This document shows positions 34,561-45,420 of a DNA stretch of 64,000 nt, one piece after another (positions within the stretch are counted from its first letter, which is position 1; the number at the start of each line of letters is the position of its first letter). Location of the stretch: contig CM070873.1 in NCBI GenBank assembly GCA_036365515.1, forward strand, positions 26,146,585-26,210,584, in the 5' to 3' direction. This DNA comes from Torymus aiolomorphi (Eukaryota > Arthropoda > Insecta > Hymenoptera > Torymidae). The translations under genes and the position numbers were made by a program. The notes below the pieces were generated by a model. It searched no databases, was not told where the DNA came from, and saw only the letters and a list, made by a program, of their open reading frames with translations.

Positions 34561-35237
34561 CATAGATTTCAACAAGTGTACTATGCTATATATTTATTCT
34601 GTACGGATAAAATACAACGTGATCAAAGTTTTCGCGCCCTCATATCAAAGAATATAGGGCACGGGCTCACTCCTTAGGCCTCTTTTGCATTGTCTGACTG
34701 TTACTTGCCTTCAGAGCGCTCCCGCGCTCCTTGATTTTATTAAACTCTTTCCTATATTTCTACACTCTCTTTTTTCGTATTCTCTTACGAGTGCCGCTGG
34801 TTGCCATATTTTCTATCAAATAGTGCAGGGTAACTATAATGTAGCACACTATTTCGATGTAGGAAAGACAATACGACTAACTGTAAACAATTTTGCTCGT
34901 TGAGGATCAATAAATTCAATCAATAAAATAATTCTATAGTAATGATAGGTAATCATTTGATTAGTGAATCAAATTCCAAATTAAATATATATTTTTATGG
35001 GGAGTTAACAGGAATTTTAGAATATAAGAAATATACGATAATTTTTGTTATTAATTTGTATTTTATTTTTATAAAAACTATAAAAGTTTACAATATTACG
35101 ATATACACACTATTTATACAATATTAATACACATACATAAAATAAATATATCACACAATCTATATGTATCCAAGTATATTTGGAGAATGCAAATGTGATA
35201 TATACAATAAAATACAAATACCTTTAAAATAACCGGA
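34561..35237. other. Spacer with dispersed repeat
   Basis: Contains the inverted relative (34790-34945) of the repeat at 22710-22850. The rest is AT-rich and would include the 3' flank of the ankyrin gene. No canonical AATAAA directly downstream of its stop was obvious. Confidence 0.45.
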
Positions 35238-36491
35238 TTAAAGCTTCGAAGCTTTGATTAAATCCCTTAAGTGAGTATCTTCCAAGTAATGGAAGATACC
35301 TTCTGTACAAGAAGGATGCCAACTTCGCAGGGTAAGAGATTCGAATGCTTCGGAAGCTTCTTCCAATAATAAATCTCTCATGCATCCGTTTTGAAATCGC
35401 GCTTTGAGGATAAATCCGAATATGAGAAATTCTCGCATACGTCGCTTAGGCTCTATAATTTTTCCTAAAACTGGATTTTTAACATGTCGAGCCATCTGAT
35501 TAACGCTTTTTGTAAACAGCTGGTCGAGCGTCGTGCAAGGGTCAAGCCTGACGGCTCTCATCCGCTCAAACTCTGTACGACACTCTTCCTCGATTCGTGT
35601 GAGAATTTCCTTATCGAAATACTTGCTGAGAAGACGATTAACTTCATCAGCCTCTCTACTGACCTTCCTCAGCCCAACTAGCCGCATCGATTCAACATGC
35701 TCCAGCATTGCCCTTGCTATGTCGATTATATTGCTGTGAAACTTCTCGAACGTCATTGCCGGGGTGCAATCACTGGTGTCTCTAGCGTCAATATTCGCTC
35801 CAAGTTGAAGGAGAGCAAAGACACCTAGCGTGCTACCGTTTGCACATGCTACGTGGAGCGGCGTCTGGCCGTTAGCGTCGCGGCTGTTGACGTCGCAGCC
35901 ACTGTCTATTATCTTGTTTATGACCATGAAATGGGTGAAGTTCGAGCTTGAGCTAAAGGAGAACTCGACGATAGCATGAAGGGGCGTCCTACCGTCATGC
36001 CATCTAACATTCCCATCTGCCCCGTTGTTGAGTAGCATTAGCGCTGCCTCCAGATTTCCAGTCCGGCAGGCCATTTGGAGCGGTGTATCAAACAGCTCCG
36101 ACTGGCCGCCAGCGTTGACATCGGCGCTGTACTCGATCAGAAGACTAACGATCGACCACCTATTTAATCTGGAGGCGACGCCAATTATTGACTCGCCCTG
36201 TAGCGTCTGGGCGTTTGGATCCGCGCCAGCTTCCAGCAACAACCACGCCACGCTGCATAGGTCCGATGTCTCGGGAATAAGGTGGAGGGGCGTGCGGCCC
36301 CTCGCGTCCCGCACATTCACATTTGCTCCGAGACTGAGCAACAACTTGACCTCCTTAGGATGCCATCCTTCTTGCACCAGGACATGCAGAAGTGTGAAGC
36401 CCTCATCCGTTACGGGGCTGTTAATATTAGTGCGCCGACGAAGGTAAAGCCTTACCTTGTCTTCATTGCGAACAATACGAAAAGAGGCCAT
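35238..36491 (-). CDS. Ankyrin-repeat protein with PRANC-like C-terminal region
   Basis: An intact 417-codon frame in one exon. Residues about 29-61, 62-96, 97-128, 132-165, 166-206 and 207-239 form six ankyrin repeats, with hallmarks such as GRTPLH, GADPNAQT, NGQTPLHVA and LGANIDARD; a degenerate seventh follows to about 265. Residues 270-417 are helical, with EEECRTEFERMR, then a region ending WHPSCTEGIFHYLEDTHLRDL. This layout resembles the ankyrin-PRANC proteins known in parasitoid wasps and also in Wolbachia and poxviruses, where the tail is F-box-like. The tail similarity is by eye. The likely role is a protein-protein adaptor, perhaps linked to ubiquitin ligase. The coding sequence is far richer in GC than its flanks. 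No signal peptide. A spliced 5' untranslated exon lies upstream. Confidence 0.88.
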   Translation of the reverse strand: MASFRIVRNEDKVRLYLRRRTNINSPVTDEGFTLLHVLVQEGWHPKEVKLLLSLGANVNVRDARGRTPLHLIPETSDLCSVAWLLLEAGADPNAQTLQGESIIGVASRLNRWSIVSLLIEYSADVNAGGQSELFDTPLQMACRTGNLEAALMLLNNGADGNVRWHDGRTPLHAIVEFSFSSSSNFTHFMVINKIIDSGCDVNSRDANGQTPLHVACANGSTLGVFALLQLGANIDARDTSDCTPAMTFEKFHSNIIDIARAMLEHVESMRLVGLRKVSREADEVNRLLSKYFDKEILTRIEEECRTEFERMRAVRLDPCTTLDQLFTKSVNQMARHVKNPVLGKIIEPKRRMREFLIFGFILKARFQNGCMRDLLLEEASEAFESLTLRSWHPSCTEGIFHYLEDTHLRDLIKASKL

Positions 36492-36550
36492 TTCGCCGTA
36501 GTTGCTGACGTTTTGGCGATTTGTTCTGCTGCTAATTGAAGTCGAGTGAA

Positions 36551-36866
36551 CTGTAAATAAAAATGGTGCTTTTAATAATTTATTTTGAGTATAAAAAGAT
36601 ATATAACGAAAAGTTTAAATAATAAAAATCACTATATAATTAGAGATTTTGATATAGATATTCTAAACAAATATCTACACAAGAATAACATAGACAAAAA
36701 TGTCATAAGCCAAGATTTACTGAGCAATTTCTTGAAAAGTAAATACACTTATTTTTTGGAAATAACGAAACCATCCTTGGGTAAAATCCAAGTGTTTTTA
36801 AATAGCGAATGTTGAATGAAATTTTCTATGTATTAATTAAAAATATGTTTTCTAAATTATTCTTAC
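36551..36866 (-). other. Intron in the 5' UTR of the ankyrin gene
   Basis: On the minus strand the donor GAG|GTAAGA ends an upstream exon at 36867. The acceptor TTTTTATTTACAG leads into the exon at 36550, 59 bases before the ATG. The 316-bp intron is AT-rich. Both sites match GT-AG consensus well; the exon assignment is an inference from these signals. Confidence 0.6.
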
Positions 36867-37070
36867 CTCAAAATATTTCGCTTTCTTCAGCTTTTAACTT
36901 TCTTAGATTGGCATAGATTCTCGAATGCTCTTTGGAAACTAAAATGTCGCTGACTGTTGCGTATGTCTAATTGATGACAACTGAATTTCACTAAAGTAAA
37001 ATTCATAAGAGTTCAATGATGCTGACTTGAATCGAAATGTGCAACTGAGGCCTGAGCGTACTTATACGCC
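36867..37070 (-). promoter_or_regulatory. Predicted 5' UTR exon and core promoter of the ankyrin gene
   Basis: Upstream of the donor the minus strand carries initiator-like TCAGTT (37043-37048) and TCAGCA, and a TATAAG word at 37061-37066. Spacing between these is not ideal (about 20 or 43 bp), so the exact start is unresolved. The 5' exon would be about 160-180 nt. Confidence 0.35.
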
Positions 37071-37430
37071 TATTTAGACCTGCTCCGTTCAGGTATCAAG
37101 GAGCGAGGGCACGCTCCGAGGGCAAGTACTTATATACACTACGACGGCGTCCCTCTCTGATTGGCTCATTACGGAGCAGCTGCGCATGCGCACTAATCTA
37201 ACAATTTTCGTCAGGGACGCTTCGGAATATGAGAAACTTCGGAAAAATCTTCTAAAATAATTAAAATACTAGAAAATTATTGATTTTGTTATTTCTAAAG
37301 TGTAATTTTGTTATTTATTTATAGTGATTATTAATCCCAAAATCAGAAAATTTTCAATAGCAAGGAAAGATGTCAGTATACTCGTATGGACACTAACTTG
37401 TATACAGTGATGCTAACTTCTACGCATTTT
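37071..37430. other. Spacer, nothing recognised
   Basis: Moderate GC content near 37080-37220, then AT-rich. No supported feature. Confidence 0.35.
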
Positions 37431-37432
37431 CA

Positions 37433-37612
37433 GGGTATGTTTCGATGAGAACTCCGTAAGTCTCCCGGTATGTTCCAATGAGAGCTCCGTCAATCTCCGT
37501 AGTTACGGCGGCGAGAGAGGGGGTATAACTGACGGAGCCTACCTGAGAATCGTTCTGCGATCCGGCTCCCGCCGCCGAAAACTACTGACGGAGCTCTCAT
37601 CGGAACGTACCC
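37433..37612. mobile_element. Inverted-repeat element, GGTATGTTCC family
   Basis: GGTATGTTCCAATGAGAGCT (37467 on) pairs with AGCTCTCATCGGAACGTACC (37592-37611). A second, more diverged copy of the same terminus precedes it at 37433, so the left end is duplicated in tandem. CAG lies next to both outer ends. Superfamily unknown. Confidence 0.6.
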
Positions 37613-38060
37613 AGTATCAATTTTCCTCAGATATTAGCTGTTGTGTTCAATTTGCAAATAAATTTGTACATATCAAAATTTTGCAAATTTTTTTCTTTTC
37701 TATAAACTGTTTTCTTCAGTATATTATTTTTGTCTACATTATTTTACAGTTTTATCCAGATTAAAACTCTTATCTACAATTTTCTGCTGATTTTTTCATT
37801 TTTGAAAGTCGCTTTTTGTAATACAAACAGTATATCAAACGAATATAATTGTTGATAACTCCAGAAAACTGTTTATAACTGTACAAAACTGTTGATAATA
37901 GAAGATAACTTTTAATAACTGCTGTCTTTGTTTTTATCTGTTTTCGTCTGATATCTTCATACATAAACTGTTGTCTCAAGTCTCGCTAGGGCTCCAATCA
38001 AAAAAGTGTTAAAATACCATTTCTAAACATTCCATAGAATATAAACATGAAGTTTTACAA
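37613..38060. other. AT-rich stretch with repeated TGATAACT-type words
   Basis: CTGTTGATAACT, CTGTTTATAACT and AACTGTTGATAATAG recur between 37845 and 37925. No gene recognised. Confidence 0.35.
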
Positions 38061-38063
38061 AAT

Positions 38064-38560
38064 GATAATAGTACATTACGATACGTGTGACTTAAGTGGC
38101 CCATTATTGCACGGCGTGAGGTTAGCGCCCGAGCGTAGCGAGGGCGATAATTCACGTCGTGTGATGGGCCACTCAAGTCATAAGTATCGTATATTATTTT
38201 ATAGCACGTTTACCTAAGTCCGCTGTCACGCCTTAAGCAGTCCATTTTTGCACCGTGAGGTTAGCGCGCGAGCGCAGCGAGCGCGATAAACACGGTGCAA
38301 TAATCGACTACTTAAGTCACGGATAGGCGTGACCTATAAGTGCGGACTTAGGTCACACCGTGCTATAAAGTATTTTATACCACTCTAACCTCAAAATCAC
38401 AACTTTGATATGATTTTTCGACGCTCGTGGTATAAAATACCGTTCGAAACTAGTGCGTAAGTCGATTATTTAGGTGGTGTGGCTTTTTCGCACTCGCTTC
38501 GCTCGTGCAAAAAGTCACACCAGCTAAATAATCGACTTCCCCACCCGTGTCGAAATGTAC
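38064..38560. repeat. Array of GC-core foldback hairpins
   Basis: At least four consecutive hairpins: about 38073-38197 (arms with GATACGTGTGACTTAAGTGG), 38198-38372 (arms with CCTAAGTCCGC), 38370-38441 (arms GTATTTTATACCAC) and 38448-38545 (arms with GTCGATTATTTAGGTGGTGT). Three carry the short GC palindrome GAGCGTAGCGAG, GAGCGCAGCGAGCG or CTCGCTTCGCTCG at the loop, preceded by GAGGTTAGCG in two. Outer words AATAGTACATTACG and AATGTACTATTA match the family termini elsewhere in the window. Non-coding. Confidence 0.75.
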
Positions 38561-40140
38561 TATTACTGCACAACACACTAATACATTGCCTTTAACTATA
38601 TTATGGTCGGTACTAAAACGGCTCTCCGAAACAAAAAATACTTCCGAAAAATCCCATACATTCAGCAAACCTCCGCTCTCCCTCTTTAACCCCCTTGTCC
38701 TAATCACACACGTATATTATTTCTCTCTTCTTCGTGCCGCCTTTTCACTTCTGCATAATTCAAGCGCAGCGCGGACTCTTTATATTCCGAAACACGCGGA
38801 ATCGTCCAGCAGCACTTCGCGAGCTAATAATGCAGCGCGAGCGCAAATGAAAATTCACGGCGCGCACGCGCGTCCGGCCGCCAATATGGAAATTTAATGA
38901 GGCAGTGCACCGCTCCTTTACGGCCGCTCCGGCGAATCGTCGTTATGTGCGCGAGTTCGCGAAATTTTCACTCGCTCATTTCGTTCGCCCGCAAATGAGG
39001 ACCTATGGGTTTATTTATTTATGGGTGCGATGTTCGCTTGATCGAGGTGTGTGCGCTGTGGTGGTTGAATGGGGCGAGGATTTTGTGTTTCGTTGGGGTG
39101 GAGATATTTCGGGAATCGATATTGCAGAGATATTGCTGCAATGTTGAAAAGGTAATGTAGTGGATGATGAAGTATCCTATTGAAGTTAATTTTTTAAATA
39201 ATTTAGAATAATGGTCGTAGTAGCAATCTGCTTTGTAAGATAGAAGTCACGAAATGATGTGTGACATGTTAATAATTGTTTTTCTTCTTCACTTGTAACA
39301 AATTTCATCCATTCTGGCTCAAGTTAACGTGTACGCGTCTATAGTAAACGCTTAAACTAGTTTCTATTCAATTTAGAATAGTGCTTATATTCATGCATAT
39401 GCCAGTATCAAGACTTACGATACAAACAAATTCCAGCATATCTTACCATTAGTTTATTATATATGTATAAGTCTCTTAAAGAGTTTTATATTTGAAATAA
39501 AATAGCTTGGCTTAAATGAAACGAGAACGATCTGATTTATTAATGAACGATAAATATACATTGAAGATCAATATTGCTTAATTAATCACTCACCATACGA
39601 TCTTTCATATTCAATTAATTCTTCACAATTATATATATTTAAAATATTTTTGCTTTCACAGTAATAATATCATTATAATAAGTGTATAATTGCATTATCA
39701 GAAACTAAGTCTCCATCGGCTGTAAATATATAAAGGTATTTCTACAATATATATTCTGTACACATTTATGATTACTGACAACCAGTATTTCTGAAATATT
39801 GTAATAATACTATAACACTATTACTTAATATTTCAGGAACATATAACTATGTAATAGTCATGAACATTTGCATGCTAAAAAGATATTCTAGTAAATGGTG
39901 CCTAATAACGTTTGAATTACCAAAATTGACCTCGTCAATACTAATTTACGTATAAACATGCCCCGACATATAGTCTAATACTGTGTTGCGTATATTCATG
40001 CGTATAAAATACGCCACAAAAACTTATAAAAATTATGAAAAACTTCTGGTCTCCTATAGACGAATAAAAAGTTATGCAAATCATAAAATCTATTTATCAC
40101 TACCTCTACACAACACACTTTAATCTTCATTCACCGATAC
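38561..40140. other. GC-rich patch followed by AT-rich stretch
   Basis: From about 38700 to 39150 the DNA is CpG-rich, with plus-strand ORFs of 116 and 80 codons that show no domain. From 39180 to 40140 it is AT-rich, with nothing recognised. Confidence 0.35.
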
Positions 40141-40913
40141 GCACATTTTCAAAGCAACAGCCATCCGAATGAATAACGACTATCGCACAGCCTTTCCAGC
40201 CTACCGACTTTTATCGACGACTTCTCCACCGCCTCCTGAAAAAGAAAACCTACCATCACGCGCAATCTTACATAATCTGCGCGCCGCCCACGCGCGACCC
40301 CCCATAACTCAGCTTGCGGGAAGAAAAAAGCGCGCTCTGTCAATCCCGATCACGGCGACTTTCATTGTTCGATCCTTTGTCCCGTCTCTTCGATTTCCGA
40401 AAGAGACGCACTGAAACAACTTTCTCTCTCTCTCCCGTTACTCAGCCAAGTATATGGGGTCTCGGTCCAGCTTCTTATATTCTCCCCCTCGCGAATAAGA
40501 TCGCCGGCCGAGACCCATAAATTCCGATTCGAGAAAAGTCGGCCTGACTCTCTCCCCAAGGAGGGTACGAGACCGACTTCCTCTACGATGGCGTCAGCCG
40601 CCTATATGTGTGTATTTGACTTGCTGTCTTTATGTGTACAAGATGCGGCGGCGGTGGTTCTGGATGAACCGGAGCTAATGCGTTTCGCGCGTTTGTTAGC
40701 GCGGGCGCTGTGTCCGTTATTTATGGCGCGCGTGTGTGTGTAGCGGGGAATTGCTTGCACTTTTCGTTGTTTTGGGAGTTAGCGGTCTTTTGTTACACTT
40801 TGGCGGGATTGGACGAGGTCGGGAGAGGTTAGAATTGGTCTTTGCAGCTTTAATTTATCGAATATCGCGCTGGAAGATTCATTAGTGAGAGTTGGGAGAA
40901 AGTGTGGAAAACT
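40141..40913. other. GC-rich patch next to the ISL2EU-type element
   Basis: CpG-rich DNA with CT-rich words near 40423-40436. Overlapping ORFs on both strands without domains. The transposon inserted at the edge of this patch. Confidence 0.35.
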
Positions 40914-41064
40914 ATTCGCTCCGTGCACATCTATGGCAGCGCTACAGGAAGCGTGTGGTGGTAGATAAGTGAAACTCGAATCTCAGCTTTTTCATAAACA
41001 TCCCATAAGAAAAGCATAGGGCTATGTTTAAAATAGCAATAATTTCAAAGAGAAGCATTTTATC

Positions 41065-42722
41065 ATGCCAGGTAAGGACTTATAATTTATAACAATTACA
41101 GATTTATAAATCTGTATGATTTCACATAAATAAAAGACGTATAAATATTGTTATATATAAGTAAATACAATTATGTAAACATAACCTCTTTTCAGCTTGC
41201 AGCGAAATACCGCAAACAAATCAAGTTCTTCTAAGAACAGGTTTCTTACCTATTATACATAATATTAATTTTGGTAGTCAGAAAATAATAAAAGGAAAGA
41301 AATTAGTAGAATCTTATCATGTGCAAAGAGTTGAAGAGCTGTCTGGTTTTGATAGTGGAAATAAGTTGATCAGAGCAAGTGTGATAAGAACAACAAATGT
41401 ATCTGAAAAACCGTACAATGTAAAGGTAGAGGTAAGAGTTGTCTTCATTATTTTTTCATTTTATTTATTTTTTTTTATAGTGTTAATAATAATTTCTTTT
41501 CTTTTTTTTTTAATAGATATTTGGTCCGAAGCGACATGTTAAGCAAGTCTCATGTACTTGCATTGCGCAAGCTTCTAAGAAATGTAAGCACATATATGCA
41601 CTGATTTATTACATCAACACTTATAAAAGTAAAACAAAAACTTCACTGGAGCAGCAATGGGGTAAACCTTCAGATAGTCAATTAGGTAAAGATCAGTATT
41701 CTTATGTTCCACCTGTTTCAGAAAGGTTTAAAGAAAAACAAATTTCAAAATTAATTGGAAAAATACCTGTACATGATGTTAATTATATGGATTTAAAGGA
41801 TATAGATTGCCCATTGAGAAAATCAAAAAAGGCAGAACATGATGGATATGAATTTGCAGTGGCTAAAAGTGTTGTGAACGATTTATTAGATAGTGTAGAG
41901 GAAGAGCTTGCACAGTCAACAAGAGAGGCTTGTGTTGAAACTTTAGTAATTTTATCTAAAACAAGTATTGATATAGTTCCTCAAAATGTACAAATAAAGG
42001 ATCCGCTAATTCAGAAATTTTATGATAATAATATTTATATGAATGAAGAAAATGTTATTAAAATTTGTAAAACGAGACAGTGCCTCAGTATAAATGTAAA
42101 AAATGGTTTGAAGTTAGAGAAGTAAGAATCAGTGCTAGTGCCACTAATTGATCAACTTTTTAATTCAGTAGATTTAAATAATGTAGATGCTATACAATAT
42201 GGGCGTAACAATGAAGATACTGCTCTAAATGATTATTGCATGAAATTCAAGTATCAGATTTCACAAATTGGTGCATTTGTTATGCCTTCCCAACCTTGGT
42301 TCTGTGCTAGTCCAGATGCTTTAGTAATAGTAGATGACTGTGTAACAAAATGCGTAGAAATTAAGTATCCATTTAATTGTAGTAAAAAGCCAGTATATGA
42401 CAATATTACAAAGCAATATAATGTACCATATTTATATAGAAATATGAATGAAGATGTGTGTTTAAAGGAATCATATATATATTTTACACAGTGTCAAATG
42501 ACAATGTACGTCACAAGGTTACTAGAATGTGATTTGTTTGTATGGTCACCAATGGGTAGCTGTTTAGTAACCATTCCAATAGATAATCAGTTTCTCCAAA
42601 AAGTAATTCCCAAATTAACAAAATTTTATTTTCAATATTTGTTACCAGCTGTTTATTTTAAACAATCGGCAGTCAGTAATAAAGAAAATAATAATGAGAA
42701 TAATAATTCTATAAATATATAA
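41065..42722 (+). pseudogene. SWIM zinc-finger/YqaJ-type nuclease of the ISL2EU-like element
   Basis: Exon 1 is ATGCCAG at 41065-41071, followed by GTAAGG. Exon 2 is 41196-41431 (CAG before, GTAAGA after). Exon 3 starts at 41517. The joins keep frame. Residues about 89-102 hold CTC...KCKH, a SWIM-type zinc finger. Further on are WFEVREVRISAS, ASPDAL, VEIKYPF and QCQMTMYV, matching the YqaJ/lambda-exonuclease fold with its Asp, Glu-x-Lys and Gln residues. The family is a DNA exonuclease or recombinase; its role in transposition is not established. WFEVREVRISAS lies in a different frame (42080-42148) from the sequence on either side, so two opposite frameshifts within about 70 bp break this copy, leaving a TAA at 42123 in the main frame. 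The last stop is at 42720. Confidence 0.85.
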
Positions 42723-43222
42723 ATATTTTAAAATGTTTTAGTTCACGAATCTCTTTTTATAATTTATTTATATAAGTTAACAGATTTACCAAAAAAGTTA
42801 ATTATTTATAACAATAATATAAAAATTTTTATTTAACTTTACTTACATACATAATGTTACTATTACTTAAAGTGTTAAACGTATTAAAATGTTTTTATAT
42901 TAATCTTAAATTCTGTGATACTAACGTTTGTTGTTAGTAATTTAAGTGAAGTTAAATGTTTGACTGTTAATTGACTGAGATTAACATTTATTAAAAAATG
43001 AAAAGTTTCAGTAAACAAACTTTCTGTTTTTGTGTTAAAAATAATTATTAAGATATAATAATCTACTAATAATCTACTAATCTCAAAAAAATGTATTAAA
43101 TTTGACAATATTAAAATATGTCAAAATTACTAAATTTGTCAAGAAATATATGTATGAAGTTGTCTGACAAATAAAATACTTATTGCTATTAACATGTGTT
43201 TATTTTGGTTAATAGTAATTTT
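42723..43222. other. Spacer between convergent transposon genes
   Basis: AT-rich sequence between the two stops, presumably the two 3' untranslated regions. No gene seen. Confidence 0.5.
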
Positions 43223-45115
43223 TTATTCAGTTTCCTTTATTATTGGAGGTTGCAAGTTTACTAGAACGCAGCACATAGAGATGATGTCATCGCAGTATGG
43301 AACCAAGTCCATTGTAAATTTGTCAGTTATTTTATATATCCGGATTCGTTGCATTATTCGTTCTATATGTATTCTTAATTGAGCAATACCATATTGCTCT
43401 TGAATTTCTTCATCAGTAAAATCTCCTTTGTGCTTAAAAGGTGGCATTACTAGTACAATCTGTTTACCACTTTCATCTATTGCTGCCTTAATTGTAGGAA
43501 ATCCTTTATCAGCTAATATTTTATCTTTTTTTTCTAACAGCTGAATAAAACCAGATTGTACAGTTATATGTGTGCCACTAGCTTTCCCTCCATAACATTT
43601 ACTTATAAAAGTAATCTGTCCAGCTGGCGAACAGCCAATAACAACTTTTATTCTATATCCTTTTTTATAATGAGAATAGAAATATATTCTATCACGAAGA
43701 GTTGAGGGTTGTTCAACAACGAATTCAGTAACATCTATTATTACTCGAACATCTTTATAATATTTACTCTTCTTAAATACTAAAGGCATTGTGTCTTCGA
43801 CAATTTCTTTTTGTAATCAATATACATATTTTTGACAAGCTCTTGACAAATGCAATAAAAGTTCATGAAAGATTCTTGATGCTGTAGTATAGTGCACACC
43901 ACATAATGCACCTATTGAAGCAAAAGTTAAACCGCATTTCATTTTTATTAAAAAAATTATTAGTCTATTTTCATCAATTATTTTTAATCTTGCATCTCCA
44001 TGACTATGTTTAGGTATAAGTGTCAAAAGTAATTCAAATACTTTAGTTGTCACTCCACAAAGGTCATTCAATGCTTGTTTATCCTTTAAATCGCTATATC
44101 CATAAAATAAAGCTTTTAATTTATTTTTATTTGACGTATGTGATAAATCAGAATTATTTATTTTAGGATCAACTGAACTATTTATTTCAGGATTAATTAA
44201 AATATTCACTTTTTTATTATTACTGTTTTCATTTCTACTGCAGTCATTGTCGTTTATTAATGGACTTTCAATTTGAGTTTCAGCATTATTATCTGATACA
44301 GTTACATATCTGTTACAAACTATAATGGTTTGTTTGATTTCTGATTCAATAAAAAGATTTACTTGTACTTCAGCATCTACTGTAAAACTTGACTCATATG
44401 AAAAGTTTTCTACGTGTTCCATTTCAGATAACTCCATATTATGAGAATTCATTAAACTTTCATCATTTGTTGATAAGTCATTTTTTATACTAGATTTTTC
44501 TTGTATATATATTTGCTCACTTTCATCTACTAAACTATTATTAGCATATTGATGGTCATTCGTACAATTTGACAACTTTACACTTGGCACTTGCGGAGAG
44601 ACTTGTTTAGTTTTTCTGATTGATCTTTTTCTTAAACGAATATACCTGAAATAAAAAAAATTTAACATTTGAATATAATGCATTAAAGCATTAAATTTAA
44701 TTTTTTTTGGTATAATTACCTATCAAAGTTAGATATTTTTTTATTTCTTTCTTTCTGAGACACGTATGGAAAAATACTGGGATTATAATTAGGACATTGT
44801 GGATCATTCGACTTTTTATTTCCTAAAAAATGAGCTGAACATATACGATGATGTTTTTTTGGTAACCAATCATCAGACTCAGAACTGTAATTTAAAATAA
44901 ATTATTATATCACGTACTATAAGTATACTTTAAATATATATGACCTTACTTATTTATTTGTACAGCTTTTACCCAAACTTTAAAACGTTCCAATATTTCT
45001 TTATTTTTGCAAATTGGATTATTTGAAGGAAAACAGTAAAAATCCATATTAGTTGATTTTGTTGTACTATTTGGGCACCCAGAAACAACACATCGCACAC
45101 GTAATGTTTTTTTTT
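43223..45115 (-). pseudogene. THAP-domain DDE transposase of the ISL2EU-like element
   Basis: Exon A (to 44950) encodes CVVSGCPNST and FYCFPSNN...VWVKAVQ; exon B (44884-44720) encodes RICSAHF. Together they give the C2CH THAP DNA-binding domain. Exon C (from 44645) encodes an acidic/Asn-rich linker, a helix-turn-helix region (GLTFASIGALCGVHYTTASRIF), then the DDE domain with IIDVTEF, LADKGFP and HIERIMQRIR giving the D, D and E. Splice joins are GT-AG and in phase. A single in-frame TGA at 43817-43819 follows KYVY, where relatives usually have Trp. The true start is unclear: a short ATGTCAG exon with a GTAAAT donor (about 45262) could join at 45106 next to an A10 run, but the frame does not fit, suggesting a homopolymer indel. 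Confidence 0.88.
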
Positions 45116-45420
45116 TCCTGATGTTTTAATCTAACGCTGAAAATGTAGGTTATGTTGACTCGTGTTTACAAATCAATAGAAAATTGGTATACTTATTTGA
45201 TTCGTTAGGTAATCGTACCCAAATGTGTAATTCATATAATTTATAAACATTTACCTGACATGATGAAATGCTTCTTTCTAATATTATCACTAGAGTACTA
45301 TTTTAAATATAGCTCTGTGCTTTTCTTATGGGATCTTTACGAAAAAGCTGAGATTCGAATTTCACTAAACTGCCACCACATGCTTTCTGTAGCGCTGCCA
45401 TAGATGTGCACGGAGCGAAT

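Larger units (their letters stand above)
40916..45418. mobile_element. ISL2EU/IS4EU-type DNA transposon, nearly complete
   Basis: Terminal inverted repeats of about 120 bp start TCGCTCCGTGCACATCTATG and end at 45418; they differ at roughly a tenth of positions. AT flanks both sides (40914-40915, 45419-45420). Two convergent spliced genes lie inside: a SWIM-YqaJ nuclease-like protein on the plus strand and a THAP plus DDE transposase on the minus strand. This gene pair with an AT duplication is the known organisation of ISL2EU (IS4EU) elements in animals. Both genes carry lesions, so the copy is probably dead. Confidence 0.88.

Noticed and set aside
35484..36539. Plus-strand ORFs opposite the ankyrin gene
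   Set aside because: They are shadows of the GC-rich antisense coding exon; the ankyrin frame has clear domain content.
41321..41542. A 73-codon ORF ending in a Phe/Ile-rich tail as its own gene
   Set aside because: The tail is intron read-through after the GTAAGA donor at 41432; the front is exon 2 of the YqaJ-type gene.
43817..44683. A separate 288-residue protein starting at ATG 44683
   Set aside because: The start lies in intron sequence; splice signals join the frame to the upstream THAP exons at 44645, and the end is a nonsense codon within one longer transposase.
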